Shown here: piece after piece, positions 28,853 through 38,504 of the stretch
Layout of the letters: every line of letters starts with the position of its first letter
Numbering within the stretch: the first letter of the stretch is position 1
Assembly (NCBI GenBank): GCA_030653975.1
Contig: JAURYH010000041.1
Coordinates: forward strand, 1 to 64,000
Length of the DNA stretch: 64,000 bases
Reading direction: 5' to 3'
From: Hydrogenophaga sp.
GTDB lineage: Bacteria; Pseudomonadota; Gammaproteobacteria; Burkholderiales; Burkholderiaceae_C
Position numbers and translations under genes: made by a program
Notes under the pieces: model-generated
The model's database searches: none
What the model was told of the DNA's origin: nothing
Seen by the model: the letters and a program-made list of their open reading frames with translations, nothing else

Positions 28853-29479
28853 TCAGAGCGAGCCTTTGGTCGAGGGAATCACGTCACCCAGGCGCGTGTC
28901 GCGCTCCAGCGCCATGCGCAGCGCGCGGGCGAAAGCCTTGAACACGGTCTCGGCCTGGTGGTGGGCGTTCTCGCCGTGCAGGTTGTCGATGTGCAGCGTC
29001 ACGCCGGCGTGGTTGACGAAACCCTGGAAAAACTCGAAGGCGAGCTGCGTGTCGAAGCCGCCGACCATGCCGCTCTTGAACGGCACACGCATGTGCAGGC
29101 CGGGACGACCTGAAAAATCGACCACCACGCGCGACAGCGCTTCGTCCAGCGGCACATAGGCGTGGCCGTAGCGGCGGATGCCTTTTTTGTCGCCCACGGC
29201 CTGGGCAAAGGCCTGGCCGAGCGTGATGCCCACGTCTTCCACCGTGTGGTGGCCGTCGATGTGCAGATCGCCCTTGGCGTGAATGTCGAGATCAATCAAC
29301 CCGTGGCGGGCGATCTGGTCGAGCATGTGATCAAAAAACCCGATGCCGGTGGACAGCTTCGCCGCGCCCGAACCGTCGAGGTTGATGCGCACGCTGATCT
29401 GCGTTTCCGCGGTGTTGCGCTGGACGTCGGCCACGCGGTCGGCGGCAGCGGCAGGGGAAACGGAGGACATGGCGGTCAT
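28853..29479 (-). CDS. hisB: Imidazoleglycerol-phosphate dehydratase
   Basis: Mn-dependent dehydration of imidazole glycerol phosphate. The 208 residues hold two HHTxED-type metal sites: GHHTVEDVG and NAHHQAET. This is the single-function form, lacking the N-terminal histidinol-phosphatase domain of enteric HisB. The ATG overlaps the hisC stop (ATGA). Confidence 0.95.
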   Translation of the reverse strand: MTAMSSVSPAAAADRVADVQRNTAETQISVRINLDGSGAAKLSTGIGFFDHMLDQIARHGLIDLDIHAKGDLHIDGHHTVEDVGITLGQAFAQAVGDKKGIRRYGHAYVPLDEALSRVVVDFSGRPGLHMRVPFKSGMVGGFDTQLAFEFFQGFVNHAGVTLHIDNLHGENAHHQAETVFKAFARALRMALERDTRLGDVIPSTKGSL

Positions 29480-30576
29480 AGGGCTTGTTGCAGGGCGCTG
29501 ATCAGCAACGCGGTCTCGGCAGGGGTACCCACCGTGAGGCGCAGGCAGTTGGCCAGCAATGGGTGCATTTTAGAAACATTCTTGACCAGAATGCCGCGCG
29601 CCTTCAGGCCGTCGAAGCAGCGTTGTGCATCGGGCACACGCGCCAGCACCATGTTGGCGTCGCTGGGGAACGGTGTCACGCCCGTCATCCGGGCCAGCGC
29701 GCCGATCAGCACGGCGCGCTGCTCGCGGATCTGCCCGGCCTGCTGCGCGAACACATCGGCGTGCTCCAGCGCAAACAGCGCGCACTCGGCGTTGAGCACG
29801 CTCACGTTGTAGGGCGGGCGCAGCTTGTCGACCTCGTGCACCAGCGTCTGCGGCCCGAGCATGTAGCCCAGGCGCACGCCGGCCAGGCCGAATTTGGACA
29901 GCGTGCGCATGAGCAGCACGTTGGCGTTGGCCACCGGGTCGGCGCGAATCTCGTCGAGCCAGGTCTTGCTGGAAAACGGCTGGTAGGCCTCGTCCATCAC
30001 CACCAGCCCGCCGAAGGTGGCGGCCTCGGCGACCAAACGCCGGATCACGCCCGCATCCCAGAGGTTCGCGGTGGGGTTGTTCGGGTAGGCGATGTAGGTG
30101 ATGGCGGGCTGGTGCTCGCGCATCGCGGCCAGCATGGCGGCTTCGTCCAGCTCGAAATCGGCGGTGAGCGGCACGCCGTGGAAGGCCAGACCCTGCAGCT
30201 GCGCGCCCATGGCGTACATGACGAAGCCGGGCATGGGCGCCAGGATGGAGGCCCCGGGCACGTCGCAGGCCATCGCCAGCAGGGAGATCAGCTCGTCCGA
30301 GCCGTTGCCCAGCATCAGCCCGTAGTCGTCGGGCAGGTCCACGTAGCGGGCCAGCGCCTGCTTCAGGTCGTCGATGCGGCCGCCGGGGTAGCGGTTGATC
30401 GCCACGGCGCCCAGGCGGGCACCCAGCTGGGCTTGCAACTCGGGCGACAGCGAGAACGGGTTCTCCATCGCATCGAGCTTGACCATGCCGGCCGAGTCCT
30501 GGATGGCGTAGGCGTGCATGGACTGGATGTCCTGGCGGATGAATCGCAGCGGGTTCGGGGTGTTCATGGCGTTCAT
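29476..30576 (-). CDS. hisC: Histidinol-phosphate aminotransferase
   Basis: PLP enzyme that transaminates imidazole acetol phosphate with glutamate. From ATG 30576, which overlaps the hisD stop (ATGA), the protein has 366 residues. The PLP lysine is K228 in [15 protein letters not shown] and VMDEAYQPF are fold type I aminotransferase motifs. A second ATG nine bases later is possible. Confidence 0.95.
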   Translation of the reverse strand: MNAMNTPNPLRFIRQDIQSMHAYAIQDSAGMVKLDAMENPFSLSPELQAQLGARLGAVAINRYPGGRIDDLKQALARYVDLPDDYGLMLGNGSDELISLLAMACDVPGASILAPMPGFVMYAMGAQLQGLAFHGVPLTADFELDEAAMLAAMREHQPAITYIAYPNNPTANLWDAGVIRRLVAEAATFGGLVVMDEAYQPFSSKTWLDEIRADPVANANVLLMRTLSKFGLAGVRLGYMLGPQTLVHEVDKLRPPYNVSVLNAECALFALEHADVFAQQAGQIREQRAVLIGALARMTGVTPFPSDANMVLARVPDAQRCFDGLKARGILVKNVSKMHPLLANCLRLTVGTPAETALLISALQQAL

Positions 30577-31916
30577 TGGGCTTCCCGCATCGGCGGCACG
30601 ACGATGAGCCGCAACTCGGCAGCACGGGCGTGGGCCTGCAGACCCTCGCCATAGGCGAGCTCGGCGGCGATGGTGCCGAGCGTTTGCGCACCAGCCGCGC
30701 TGACCTCGATCAGGCTGCTGCGCTTCTGGAAGTCGTAAACGCCCAGCGGGGACGAGAAGCGCGCCGTGCCGCTGGTGGGCAACACGTGGTTCGGGCCGGC
30801 GCAGTAGTCGCCCAGGCTTTCGCTGGTGTAGGCGCCGAGGAAGATGGCGCCGGCGTGTTTGAGCAGCGGCTCCCAGCGGTGCGGCTCGCTGCTGGACACC
30901 TCCAGGTGCTCGGGCGCGATGCGGTTGCTGATGGCGCAGGCCTCTTCCATGTCGCGCGTCTGGATCAGCGCGCCGCGGTCGTTCAGGCTCCTGGCGATGA
31001 TGGCTGCGCGCGGCATGCTCGGCAGCAGGCGATCGATGGCGGCCTGAACGGCGGCTATGTAGGCCGCGTCCGGACACAGCAGGATCGATTGGGCCAGCTC
31101 GTCGTGTTCGGCCTGGCTGAACAGGTCCATCGCCACCCAGTCGGCCGGCGTGCTGCCGTCGGCCAGCACCAGGATTTCGCTCGGGCCGGCGATCATGTCG
31201 ATGCCCACGGTGCCGAACACACGCTTCTTGGCGCTGGCCACGTAGGCGTTGCCCGGGCCGGTGATCTTGTCGACCTTGGGCACGGTGGCCGTGCCGTAGG
31301 CCAGCGCGGCCACGGCCTGCGCGCCACCGATGGTGAAGGCACGGGTGACGCCGGCCACGTAGGCGGCAGCCAGTACCAGCGGGTTCTTTTCACCGCGCGG
31401 CGTCGGCACGACCATGATGATCTCGCCCACCCCGGCCACGTGGGCGGGGATCGCGTTCATCAACACGCTGGACGGATAGGCCGCCTTGCCGCCGGGCACA
31501 TAGATGCCCACGCGGTCCAGCGGCGTGACCTTCTGGCCCAGCAGGGTGCCGTCTTCGTCGCGGTAGCTCCAGCTCTCGCCGGACGCTTTCTTCTGCGCTT
31601 CGTGGTAGCTGCGAACGCGGCGCGCTGCGGATTCCAGCGCGTCGCGCTGGGCGGCGGGTAGGCTGTGAAACGCGGTCTTGAGTTCGGCCTGGGTCAGCTC
31701 CAGCGACTTCAGGCTCTCAGCGTTCAGGCCGTCAAAACGCGCGGTGTATTCCAGCACCGCCGCATCGCCACGCTGCTGCACATCGGCCAGGATGTCCGCG
31801 ACACGCTGCTCGATCGCGCTGTCCGTCTCCGCCGACCAATGCAGCCGGGCCGCAAACTGCGCCTCGAAATCGGCCGCGGTGGTGGACAGGCGAAGGGGCG
31901 AGGCGGTGAGGCTCAT
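30573..31916 (-). CDS. hisD: Histidinol dehydrogenase
   Basis: Zinc enzyme performing the last two NAD-linked oxidations from histidinol to histidine. The 447 residues contain [21 protein letters not shown], and [10 protein letters not shown] with the zinc His. It overlaps both hisG (ATGA at its start) and hisC. Length is slightly above the usual 430 owing to an N-terminal extension. Confidence 0.96.
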   Translation of the reverse strand: MSLTASPLRLSTTAADFEAQFAARLHWSAETDSAIEQRVADILADVQQRGDAAVLEYTARFDGLNAESLKSLELTQAELKTAFHSLPAAQRDALESAARRVRSYHEAQKKASGESWSYRDEDGTLLGQKVTPLDRVGIYVPGGKAAYPSSVLMNAIPAHVAGVGEIIMVVPTPRGEKNPLVLAAAYVAGVTRAFTIGGAQAVAALAYGTATVPKVDKITGPGNAYVASAKKRVFGTVGIDMIAGPSEILVLADGSTPADWVAMDLFSQAEHDELAQSILLCPDAAYIAAVQAAIDRLLPSMPRAAIIARSLNDRGALIQTRDMEEACAISNRIAPEHLEVSSSEPHRWEPLLKHAGAIFLGAYTSESLGDYCAGPNHVLPTSGTARFSSPLGVYDFQKRSSLIEVSAAGAQTLGTIAAELAYGEGLQAHARAAELRLIVVPPMREAQ

Positions 31917-32566
31917 GACGGTACGGCGTTTTTTTCGATGGCGTTGGAGAAGGCGTCGAGAATGGGGCGGATGGCGGCCTGCTTGAGCTTGAGCGCGGCC
32001 TGGTTGACCACCAGGCGCGAGCTGATGTCCATGATGCGCTCGACCTCGACCAGCTGGTTGGCCTTGAGCGTGTTGCCGGTGGACACCAGGTCCACGATGG
32101 CGTCGGCCAGGCCGGTCAGCGGTGCGAGTTCCATGCTGCCATAGAGCTTGATCAGGTCCACGTGCACGCCCTTGCTGGCGAAAAATTCGCGCGCGATGGC
32201 CGTGTACTTGGTCGCCACCTTCAGACGCGAGCCCTGGCGCATGGCCGAGGCGTAATCAAAGTCATTGCGCACCGCCACGCTCATGCGGCACTTGGCGATC
32301 TGCAGATCCAGCGGCTGGTACAGGCCCTGGCCACCGTGTTCGATCAAGGTGTCCTTGCCGGTCACGCCCAGGTCGGCGCCGCCGTACTCGACGTAGGTGG
32401 GCACATCGGTGGCCCGCACCAGCACCACGCGCACGCCGGGCTGGTTGGTCGGCAGGATCAGCTTGCGCGACGTTTCCGGGTCTTCCAGCACCTCGATGCC
32501 CGCAGCCGCGAGCAGCGGCAGGGTTTCATCGAAGATGCGGCCTTTGGAGAGGGCGAGGGTGATCAT
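31913..32566 (-). CDS. hisG: ATP phosphoribosyltransferase, short form
   Basis: First and controlled step of histidine synthesis, joining ATP and PRPP. At 217 residues this is the short HisG, missing the C-terminal ACT-like regulatory domain; GVTGKDTL and the PRPP loop D-L-V-S-T-G-N-T-L are present. Short HisG needs HisZ for activity and feedback; no hisZ is in this window. It starts on the murA stop (ATGA). Confidence 0.95.
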   Translation of the reverse strand: MITLALSKGRIFDETLPLLAAAGIEVLEDPETSRKLILPTNQPGVRVVLVRATDVPTYVEYGGADLGVTGKDTLIEHGGQGLYQPLDLQIAKCRMSVAVRNDFDYASAMRQGSRLKVATKYTAIAREFFASKGVHVDLIKLYGSMELAPLTGLADAIVDLVSTGNTLKANQLVEVERIMDISSRLVVNQAALKLKQAAIRPILDAFSNAIEKNAVPS

Positions 32567-33831
32567 TTCACTCTTTCGATATGGGCGCCGATGCCCCGCA
32601 GCTTTTCTTCCATCTGGTCGTAGCCACGGTCCAGGTGGTAGATGCGGTCGACGATGGTCTCGCCTTTGGCCACGAGGCCGGCGATCACCAGGCTGGCGGA
32701 CGCGCGCAAGTCGGTCGCCATGACAATCGCGCCCGACAAGCTGTCAATGCCCTCGACCACCGCCACCTTGCCATCGGTCTGGATCTTCGCGCCCAGGCGC
32801 ACCAGCTCGTTGACGTGCATGAAGCGGTTTTCAAAAATCGTTTCGGTCACCTTGCTGGAACCGGTGGCGATGCAATTGAGCGCCATGAACTGCGCCTGCA
32901 TGTCGGTCGGGAAGCCCGGGTACTCGGTGGTTCGGAAACTTTGAGCCTTCAAGCGGCCCGAAGCCCGCACGCGGATGAAGCCGTCACCGGCCTCGATCTC
33001 GGCACCCGCCTCGCGCAGCTTGTCGATCACCGCGTCCAGGTGCTCGGCGCGCGCGTGGCGCAGGATCACGTCGCCCCCTGTCGCGGCCACGGCGCACAGA
33101 AAGGTGCCAGCCTCGATGCGGTCGGCCACCACCTGGTGGGAAGCGCCGTGCAGGCGGTCCACGCCCTGGATGTGGATGCGGCTGGTGCCGTGGCCTTCGA
33201 TCTTTGCACCCATGGCGATCAGCATTTCGGCCAGATCGGCGATCTCGGGCTCCTGGGCCGCGTTTTCCAGCAGCGTCTCGCCCTCGGCCAGCGCCGCGGC
33301 CATGAGGAAGTTCTCGGTGCCGGTCACGGTGACCATGTCGGTGGCGATGCGCGCACCGTGCAGGCGCGTCTTGCCTGCTGGCAGTTGGGCCACCATGTAG
33401 CCGTGTTCGACCTGTATCTCGGCGCCCATGGCCTGCAGGCCCTTGATGTGCTGGTCCACCGGACGCGAGCCGATGGCGCAGCCACCGGGCAGCGACACCT
33501 TGGCGTGGCCAAAGCGCGCCAGCAGCGGGCCCAGCACCAGCACCGAAGCGCGCATGGTCTTGACCAGTTCGTAGGGCGCTTCAGCCTTGAGCGAATCGGG
33601 CGCCTGGAAAGTCATGCCACCGCGTTCGCCGTGGGTTTCGGACTGCACGCCCATGTTGTCCAGCAACAGGCGCATGGTGGCCACATCGCGCAGCCGCGGC
33701 ACATTGGTCAGCGTCACCGGCTCGGCGGTGAGCAAGGTGGCACACAACTCAGGCAGGGCCGCGTTCTTGGCGCCGGAGATGACCACTTCGCCATTGAGGG
33801 GGCGGCCACCGGTGATGCGCAGTTTGTCCAT
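32563..33831 (-). CDS. murA: UDP-N-acetylglucosamine 1-carboxyvinyltransferase
   Basis: Commits UDP-GlcNAc to peptidoglycan by adding enolpyruvate from PEP; target of fosfomycin. The 422 residues contain SGAKNAALP (K22) and the loop GGCAIGSRP with the reactive C118. Its stop overlaps the hisG start, so cell-wall and histidine genes share one transcript. bolA lies 130 bp upstream, with a dispersed repeat in the gap. Confidence 0.97.
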   Translation of the reverse strand: MDKLRITGGRPLNGEVVISGAKNAALPELCATLLTAEPVTLTNVPRLRDVATMRLLLDNMGVQSETHGERGGMTFQAPDSLKAEAPYELVKTMRASVLVLGPLLARFGHAKVSLPGGCAIGSRPVDQHIKGLQAMGAEIQVEHGYMVAQLPAGKTRLHGARIATDMVTVTGTENFLMAAALAEGETLLENAAQEPEIADLAEMLIAMGAKIEGHGTSRIHIQGVDRLHGASHQVVADRIEAGTFLCAVAATGGDVILRHARAEHLDAVIDKLREAGAEIEAGDGFIRVRASGRLKAQSFRTTEYPGFPTDMQAQFMALNCIATGSSKVTETIFENRFMHVNELVRLGAKIQTDGKVAVVEGIDSLSGAIVMATDLRASASLVIAGLVAKGETIVDRIYHLDRGYDQMEEKLRGIGAHIERVK

Positions 33832-33893
33832 GGGGGAGATGTCTTTCAGTTGGTACCGGCCAGCGCCAGCAGCACCGCGCGGGTCCGGGTCAC

Positions 33894-33961
33894 CGCAGAA
33901 CCGGCTTCGCCGGGCTGCGGGTGACGCCCCCTGGGGGGTGACGCGTAGCGGCGCAGGGGGG
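33894..33961. repeat. GC-rich dispersed repeat, copy B
   Basis: A 68-bp sequence in the bolA-murA gap with the same start (CGCAGAACCGG), central GCCGGGCTGC and end (GCAGGGGGG) as 8503-8568. It contains two dyads: CCGGC-TTC-GCCGG and CCCCC-TGGGGG. It directly abuts the bolA stop, as copy A abuts the region just past argJ. Confidence 0.65.
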
Positions 33962-34198
33962 TCATTGTTTGGCCCACTCGGCGGGGGTGAAGGTCTTCAT
34001 CGACAGGGCATGCACCTCGTCGCTCTGGATGCGCTCGCCCAGCGTGGCGTACACCCGCTTGTGGCGGGCAATGGCACGCATGCCTTCGAACGCGGGCGAC
34101 ACGATCACGGCCGACCAATGGCGGCCATCGCCGGTGACTTCAAGGTGCTCGCAGGGCAGGCCGGCGGCGATCAGTTGTTGCAGTTGGTCAGCGGTCAT
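33962..34198 (-). CDS. BolA-family protein (IbaG-like)
   Basis: A 78-residue BolA-type protein with an N-terminal helix, C-x-H (PCEHLEV), a central helix-turn-helix-like K-R-V-Y-A-T-L segment and [10 protein letters not shown] at the end. BolA proteins pair with monothiol glutaredoxins to handle Fe-S clusters. Position between the mla/ABC genes and murA matches E. coli IbaG (YrbA), also upstream of murA. Confidence 0.88.
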   Translation of the reverse strand: MTADQLQQLIAAGLPCEHLEVTGDGRHWSAVIVSPAFEGMRAIARHKRVYATLGERIQSDEVHALSMKTFTPAEWAKQ

Positions 34199-34212
34199 GG
34201 CATTCGATGAAG

Positions 34213-34968
34213 TCAGTGGCGGATTTTGTAGCCGATGCGCAGCAGGTGCAGCGCCACGGCACTGACCAGAACGAACGCACCCCCGACCAGACCCAGGCTC
34301 AGCCAGGGTGAGACGTCGCTGACGCCAAAGAACCCATAGCGGAAGCCGTCGATCATGTAGAAAAACGGGTTGAGGTGGCTCACGGTTTGCCAGAAGTCTG
34401 GCAGTGAATGGATGGAGTAGAACACGCCCGAGAGGAAGGTCATGGGCATGATGATGAAGTTCTGGAAGGCGGCCATCTGGTCAAACTTCTCCGCCCACAG
34501 GCCGGCGATCAGTCCCAGGGCACCCAACAGGCCCGCTCCCAGGAGCGCAAACACGAGAATCCACAACGGGGCCTCGAAGGTGGGTCGGGCAAACCACCAG
34601 GTCGCCAGCATCACACCGGCCCCGACGGCCAGACCACGCGCCACGGACGAACCCACATAGGCCACGAACCACGCGCGGTGCGACAGCGGCGTGAGCAGCA
34701 GGAACACCAGGTTGCCCATGATCTTGCTCTGGATCAGGGACGAGCTGCTGTTGGCAAACGCGTTCTGCAGCACGCTCATCATCACCAGACCGGGCAGCAG
34801 GAACGCGGTGTAGTTCACAGAACCATACACCTGCACACGGTCCTCCAGCAGATGGCCAAAGATCATCATGTACAGGATGGCGGTGATCACCGGCGCAGCC
34901 ACGGTCTGGAAGCCCACTTTCCAGAAGCGCAGGATCTCTTTGTAGAACAGCATTTGCCAGCCGGTCAT
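34213..34968 (-). CDS. ABC-2 type transporter permease (YadH-like)
   Basis: A 251-residue permease with six hydrophobic segments and the ABC-2 signature region around SVLQNAFANSSSSLIQSKIMGN, and MTFLSGVFYSI. It is the membrane partner of the upstream ATPase, whose stop it overlaps (ATGA). Substrate unknown; E. coli YadGH is the closest named pair. Its position in the mla operon suggests an envelope role by context only. Confidence 0.88.
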   Translation of the reverse strand: MTGWQMLFYKEILRFWKVGFQTVAAPVITAILYMMIFGHLLEDRVQVYGSVNYTAFLLPGLVMMSVLQNAFANSSSSLIQSKIMGNLVFLLLTPLSHRAWFVAYVGSSVARGLAVGAGVMLATWWFARPTFEAPLWILVFALLGAGLLGALGLIAGLWAEKFDQMAAFQNFIIMPMTFLSGVFYSIHSLPDFWQTVSHLNPFFYMIDGFRYGFFGVSDVSPWLSLGLVGGAFVLVSAVALHLLRIGYKIRH

Positions 34969-35984
34969 GGTGACGGTGCCCCCACGTTCTGCACTGACGT
35001 GTCCTCTCGGCCCCCCAGGGGGGTGCGTTCCGCCTTGGGGCGGCCCGGCGGCAGAACCCCTTCCTGCGCACGGTGCGCCGAATTGCTGCCTTCGATCACC
35101 TCCAGGAACACATCCTCCAGATCGGCCTTGCGGATCTCGATGTCGTCCACGCGCGCACCGGCTTCGCGCACGCTGGCCAGAATGCGCTCGACCGCGATCG
35201 CGTCGTTGGCCGGCAGTTGCACCACGCGCCCGGTCACCCGGGCGATCGCGGCGAGATCGTCGGGCAGCGCGTCATCGGTCTTGAACCGCAGCACGTTCGA
35301 CGCCGCACGCCTGAGCAGTTCGGAGGTGCGGTCCAGCGCCACCACCTCGCCCCGGTTGAGCATGGCGATGCGGTTGCACAACGCCTCGGCTTCTTCCAGG
35401 TAGTGGGTGGTCAGCAGCACCGTGCTGCCCTGCTTGTTGAGCTGGGAAATGAACTGCCACAGTGTCTGGCGCAACTCCACATCCACACCCGCGGTCGGTT
35501 CGTCGAGCACGATCACCGGCGGCTTGTGCACCAGCGCCTGCGCCACCAGCACCCGGCGTTTCATGCCGCCCGACAGCTGGCGCATGTTGGCGCCGGCCTT
35601 GTCGGCCAGCCCCAGCCCGTCCAGCAGCTCGTCGATCCAGGCGTCGTTGTGGCGGATGCCGAAGTAACCCGACTGGAATCGCAAGGCCTCGCGCACGTTG
35701 AAAAACGGGTCGAACACCAGTTCCTGCGGCACCACGCCAAGGGCGCGGCGCGCGGCCTGGTAGTCGGACTGCACGTTGTGGCCGTGAACCAGCACTTGCC
35801 CGCCTGTGGCGCGGGCCAGCCCGGCCAGGATGCTGATGAGGGTGGTCTTGCCCGCTCCGTTGGGACCCAGCAGCCCGAAAAACTCACCCGGCTGGATGTC
35901 GAAGGACACCGCCTTGAGCGCATGCAGGTCACCGCGGGCGGAAGGATATATCTTGGAGACGTTCTGAAAGGAAACTGCGGGCAT
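34965..35984 (-). CDS. ABC transporter ATPase (YadG-like) with repeat-derived C-terminal tail
   Basis: Walker A GPNGAGKT (40-47), signature LSGGMKRR (137-144) and Walker B VIVLDEPTAGVD make a standard exporter ATPase. The conserved part ends near residue 300 (LEDVFLEVIEG). The last 39 residues are Pro/Arg/Gly-rich and coincide with a GC-rich dyad region (34981-35060) that resembles intergenic repeats elsewhere in the window. Total 339 residues, longer than the usual 305-310. Confidence 0.9.
   Translation of the reverse strand: MPAVSFQNVSKIYPSARGDLHALKAVSFDIQPGEFFGLLGPNGAGKTTLISILAGLARATGGQVLVHGHNVQSDYQAARRALGVVPQELVFDPFFNVREALRFQSGYFGIRHNDAWIDELLDGLGLADKAGANMRQLSGGMKRRVLVAQALVHKPPVIVLDEPTAGVDVELRQTLWQFISQLNKQGSTVLLTTHYLEEAEALCNRIAMLNRGEVVALDRTSELLRRAASNVLRFKTDDALPDDLAAIARVTGRVVQLPANDAIAVERILASVREAGARVDDIEIRKADLEDVFLEVIEGSNSAHRAQEGVLPPGRPKAERTPLGGREDTSVQNVGAPSP
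34981..35060. repeat. GC-rich dyad region, possible repeat copy C, inside ATPase 3' end
   Basis: Contains CCCCCCAGGGGGG (35011-35023) and CCGCCTTGGGGCGG (35030-35043) followed by GCCCGGCGGCAGAACCCC. Read on the minus strand it shares GCCGGGC and CCCCCTGGGGGG, in that order, with copy B. Similarity is partial, so membership in the same family is tentative. It is translated as the C-terminal tail of the ATPase. Confidence 0.4.
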
Positions 35985-36147
35985 GGAGGGTGCGGGACCA
36001 CGAGATCACCGGCCCTGACCAGGACATCTGATCACGGTGGGACAACCTGACATTTTAAGCCTGCGCGCAGCAGCACATCGGGTACAGGGCCAACAGCCAG
36101 GCCCGTTCATGCCATCGGGCTTGCCGCAAACGGTTCGCCCGCAACCC

Positions 36148-36444
36148 TCAGCCGGGCAACAACTCGCTCATGCCGTACAGCCCCACGAGATCGCGCAAAC
36201 GTTGAGGGATGTGATGCACCTGCAAGGTCTTGCCTTGCGCCAGCAGCCGCCGGCGGAGTTCCAGCAAAACAGCAACAGCCGATGAGTCACACACCTCCAG
36301 ACCGCTCGCATCGATCTGCAAGGTCGTTGGCGTTTGCCGGGCCAGCGCGGTGTCGAGTTGCTCCAGGGTCTGCACCGCCTCATTGAGCGTCAGCCTCTGC
36401 GGCAACCGGGCCGCATCAGCCAACACCATGCTGTCGTCGCTCAT
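36148..36444 (-). CDS. mlaB: STAS-domain protein MlaB
   Basis: A 98-residue STAS protein that stabilises the MlaF ATPase dimer in the MlaFEDB complex. The pattern L-Q-I-D-A-S-G-L-E-V-C-D-S-S-A-V-A-V-L-L contains the conserved DSSAVA helix start. It begins four bases after mlaC. The 163-bp gap downstream, before the ABC ATPase gene, contains no feature I can support. Confidence 0.85.
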   Translation of the reverse strand: MSDDSMVLADAARLPQRLTLNEAVQTLEQLDTALARQTPTTLQIDASGLEVCDSSAVAVLLELRRRLLAQGKTLQVHHIPQRLRDLVGLYGMSELLPG

Positions 36445-36448
36445 GTGT

Positions 36449-37087
36449 TCAACCCGCTTTGGGCGCGCTGGCCTTGTTGCGCTGGGACAGCGTGGCGATC
36501 AGGCCGTCAATGCCCTTGCTGCCGATTTCTTGCGCGAACTGGGAACGGTAGGTCTCCACCAGCCAGACACCCAACACGTTCAGATCGTAAATCTTCCAGC
36601 CTTGTGGCGTCTTCTCCAGCCGGTAGTCCAGCTGGATGGGTTCGCCCCGTCCACGCACTTCGGAACGCACCACCACCTCGGTATCTTCGGGCCGGGAACG
36701 CAGGGGGCGAAAGCTCAGGGTCTGGTCCTTGACTTCACCCAGGGCCCCGGCATAGGTGCGCACCAACAATATCTTGAACTCGTCCTGCAGCTGCTTCTGC
36801 TGCTCGGGCGTGGCCTGGCGCCAGTAGCGCCCGACAGCCGACGAGGTCATGCGGGAAAAGTTGACGTTCGGCATGATCTTGGTGTCCACCAAGGTCACGA
36901 TGCGACCGACATCCCCCTTCTGGATCGCGGCATCGGCCTTCACGGCATCCATGACCTCGCCAGAAATGCGCTTGACCAGCACATCGGGCGCTTCATCGGC
37001 GGCAAAAACCTGAGTGACAGCCAGCGAACTGGCCAGCAAGGCGCCAGTTGCGAGCAAACGGGAGATCCATTGGCGACGTTGCATCAT
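36449..37087 (-). CDS. mlaC: Periplasmic phospholipid-binding protein MlaC
   Basis: Shuttles phospholipids between outer-membrane MlaA and inner-membrane MlaFEDB. The 212 residues begin with a signal peptide cleaved after VFA (about 30-32); the Tol-Tol-Ttg2 fold shows in the GRYWRQATPEQQKQLQDEF region and YDLNVLGVWLVETYR. Tandem ATGs at 37087 and 37084 follow AGAAGGA. mlaA precedes it by 134 bp. Confidence 0.92.
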   Translation of the reverse strand: MMQRRQWISRLLATGALLASSLAVTQVFAADEAPDVLVKRISGEVMDAVKADAAIQKGDVGRIVTLVDTKIMPNVNFSRMTSSAVGRYWRQATPEQQKQLQDEFKILLVRTYAGALGEVKDQTLSFRPLRSRPEDTEVVVRSEVRGRGEPIQLDYRLEKTPQGWKIYDLNVLGVWLVETYRSQFAQEIGSKGIDGLIATLSQRNKASAPKAG

Positions 37088-37221
37088 CTGAAATTCCTTC
37101 TGTGTTCTATGGAATGGTGGTCCACCGGGCTGGAGAACCGTCACCCACTTGGAAGCGGACTTTAAGTCAGCGGTTCCGCCTTTGTGTGTCCGGACTGTCA
37201 TTGTTTGGTATCAACGTGTTG

Positions 37222-37962
37222 TCAGTCGCCGTTCTGCAAACCGATACCCTTGTCTTTCAGGTCTTCGATCTGGCTTTCACGGCGTTGCAGGTACACATCG
37301 CGGGTGAAACTGTATTTGTCCAGTGCCGCCCCGTCGAGCATGGTGGTGGCCCGCAACAGATTGGCACGCGTTTCCACGGCCCGCAGCGCGTACAGCGAGT
37401 TGCGCAATGACACATTCGAGAGCCTCTGCACGAGATCCCCGCGTGCCTCGATGCTGAAGCCCGCCGCATCCCGCACCGACGAGGGTCCGAAGATTGGCAG
37501 CACCAGGTAAGGACCCGAAGGGATGCCCCAGCGGCCCAGCGTCTGCCCGAAATCAAGCCGCGTGCGCTCAATGCCCATCTCGGACGCTATATCCAGCACC
37601 CCGGCGAGACCGAAGAAGGTGTTGACATTGAAGCGCATGAAATTCTCGGCGGCTTCGCGTGGTCGCAACTGCAGCGACGCGTTGATGAACGACCATCCGT
37701 CGCGCAGGTTCTCAAAGAAGTTGTTCACGCCGGTCCGCACCGGGTCGGGTGTGATGTCGCGGTAAACCGTCGCAACCGGCTTGAGCAACGCGCCATCCAC
37801 AGCGTCGTTGAACTCGGTCACCTGGCGGTTGAACGGCTCCCAGGGATCGCGTGGATTCGCATTCGGCCCGGTGGCACAACCGGTCAACACCAGACACACC
37901 AATACAGCAGTCGCCCAGCGATACAGTGCCCCCGAAAACGGCTCAAGATTTCTATTTTTCAT
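37222..37962 (-). CDS. mlaA: Outer-membrane lipoprotein MlaA (VacJ)
   Basis: Removes mislocalised phospholipid from the outer leaflet in complex with porins. The 246 residues carry a lipobox LTGC (C28) and the family block NPRDPWEPFNRQVTEFND, then GVLDIASEMGI and WGIPSGPYLVLPIFGPSS. In enteric bacteria mlaA is unlinked; here it is inside the operon, as in other betaproteobacteria. Confidence 0.94.
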   Translation of the reverse strand: MKNRNLEPFSGALYRWATAVLVCLVLTGCATGPNANPRDPWEPFNRQVTEFNDAVDGALLKPVATVYRDITPDPVRTGVNNFFENLRDGWSFINASLQLRPREAAENFMRFNVNTFFGLAGVLDIASEMGIERTRLDFGQTLGRWGIPSGPYLVLPIFGPSSVRDAAGFSIEARGDLVQRLSNVSLRNSLYALRAVETRANLLRATTMLDGAALDKYSFTRDVYLQRRESQIEDLKDKGIGLQNGD

Positions 37963-38006
37963 GTTTTGCTCCCTGCTTCAGATGATGCACCTGAACGGCT
38001 CAACAC

Positions 38007-38486
38007 TCACGGAGCCTTGCTCTCACCACCGCCGGCAGCCTTGTCGAACAGAAACTGTCCGATCAGGTTTTCGAGCACCACAGCGGATTGGGTCTGTGTG
38101 ATCACGTCACCACCCGCGAGGTTGTTGGTATCGCCACCGGGCTCGATGCCGATGTACTGGTCTCCGAGCAGACCGGAGGTGAGGATTTTGGCCGAGGAGT
38201 CCTTGGGGAACAACACGCTCTGGTTGATCTCCATGGTGGCCACACCCTGGTAGGTCTGTGTGTCCAGCACGACGCTGGTGACCCGACCGACATTCACCCC
38301 CGCGGAGCGCACCGGCGCGCGCGCTTTCAGCCCCCCGATATTGTCAAACCGCGCCTGCACCACGTAGGTCTCTCCTCCGTTGGTGAAGCTGCCCAGGTTG
38401 GCGGCCTTCAAGGCCAGGAAAAGCAGGCCCAGCGCGCCGAGCACGACAAACAGGCCAACCAGGATTTCAGTGCTTCTTTTGTTCAT
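38007..38486 (-). CDS. mlaD: MCE-domain substrate-binding protein MlaD
   Basis: Hexameric MCE ring anchored in the inner membrane, forming the lipid tunnel of MlaFEDB. The 159 residues have an N-terminal helix (about 7-26) and one MCE domain with Y-V-V-Q-A-R-F-D-N-I-G-G-L and SAGVNVGRV; GLLGDQYIGIEPG is typical. It lies between mlaE and mlaA. Confidence 0.93.
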   Translation of the reverse strand: MNKRSTEILVGLFVVLGALGLLFLALKAANLGSFTNGGETYVVQARFDNIGGLKARAPVRSAGVNVGRVTSVVLDTQTYQGVATMEINQSVLFPKDSSAKILTSGLLGDQYIGIEPGGDTNNLAGGDVITQTQSAVVLENLIGQFLFDKAAGGGESKAP

Positions 38487-38504
38487 ACGTCAGCTGCTCA
38501 AGAA

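Noticed and set aside
29485-30654. A 389-codon plus-strand frame opposite hisC
   Set aside because: Antisense to a fully recognisable aminotransferase; biased composition.
32581-33924. A 447-codon plus-strand frame opposite murA
   Set aside because: Antisense shadow with Gly/His/Val-rich composition and no recognisable motif.
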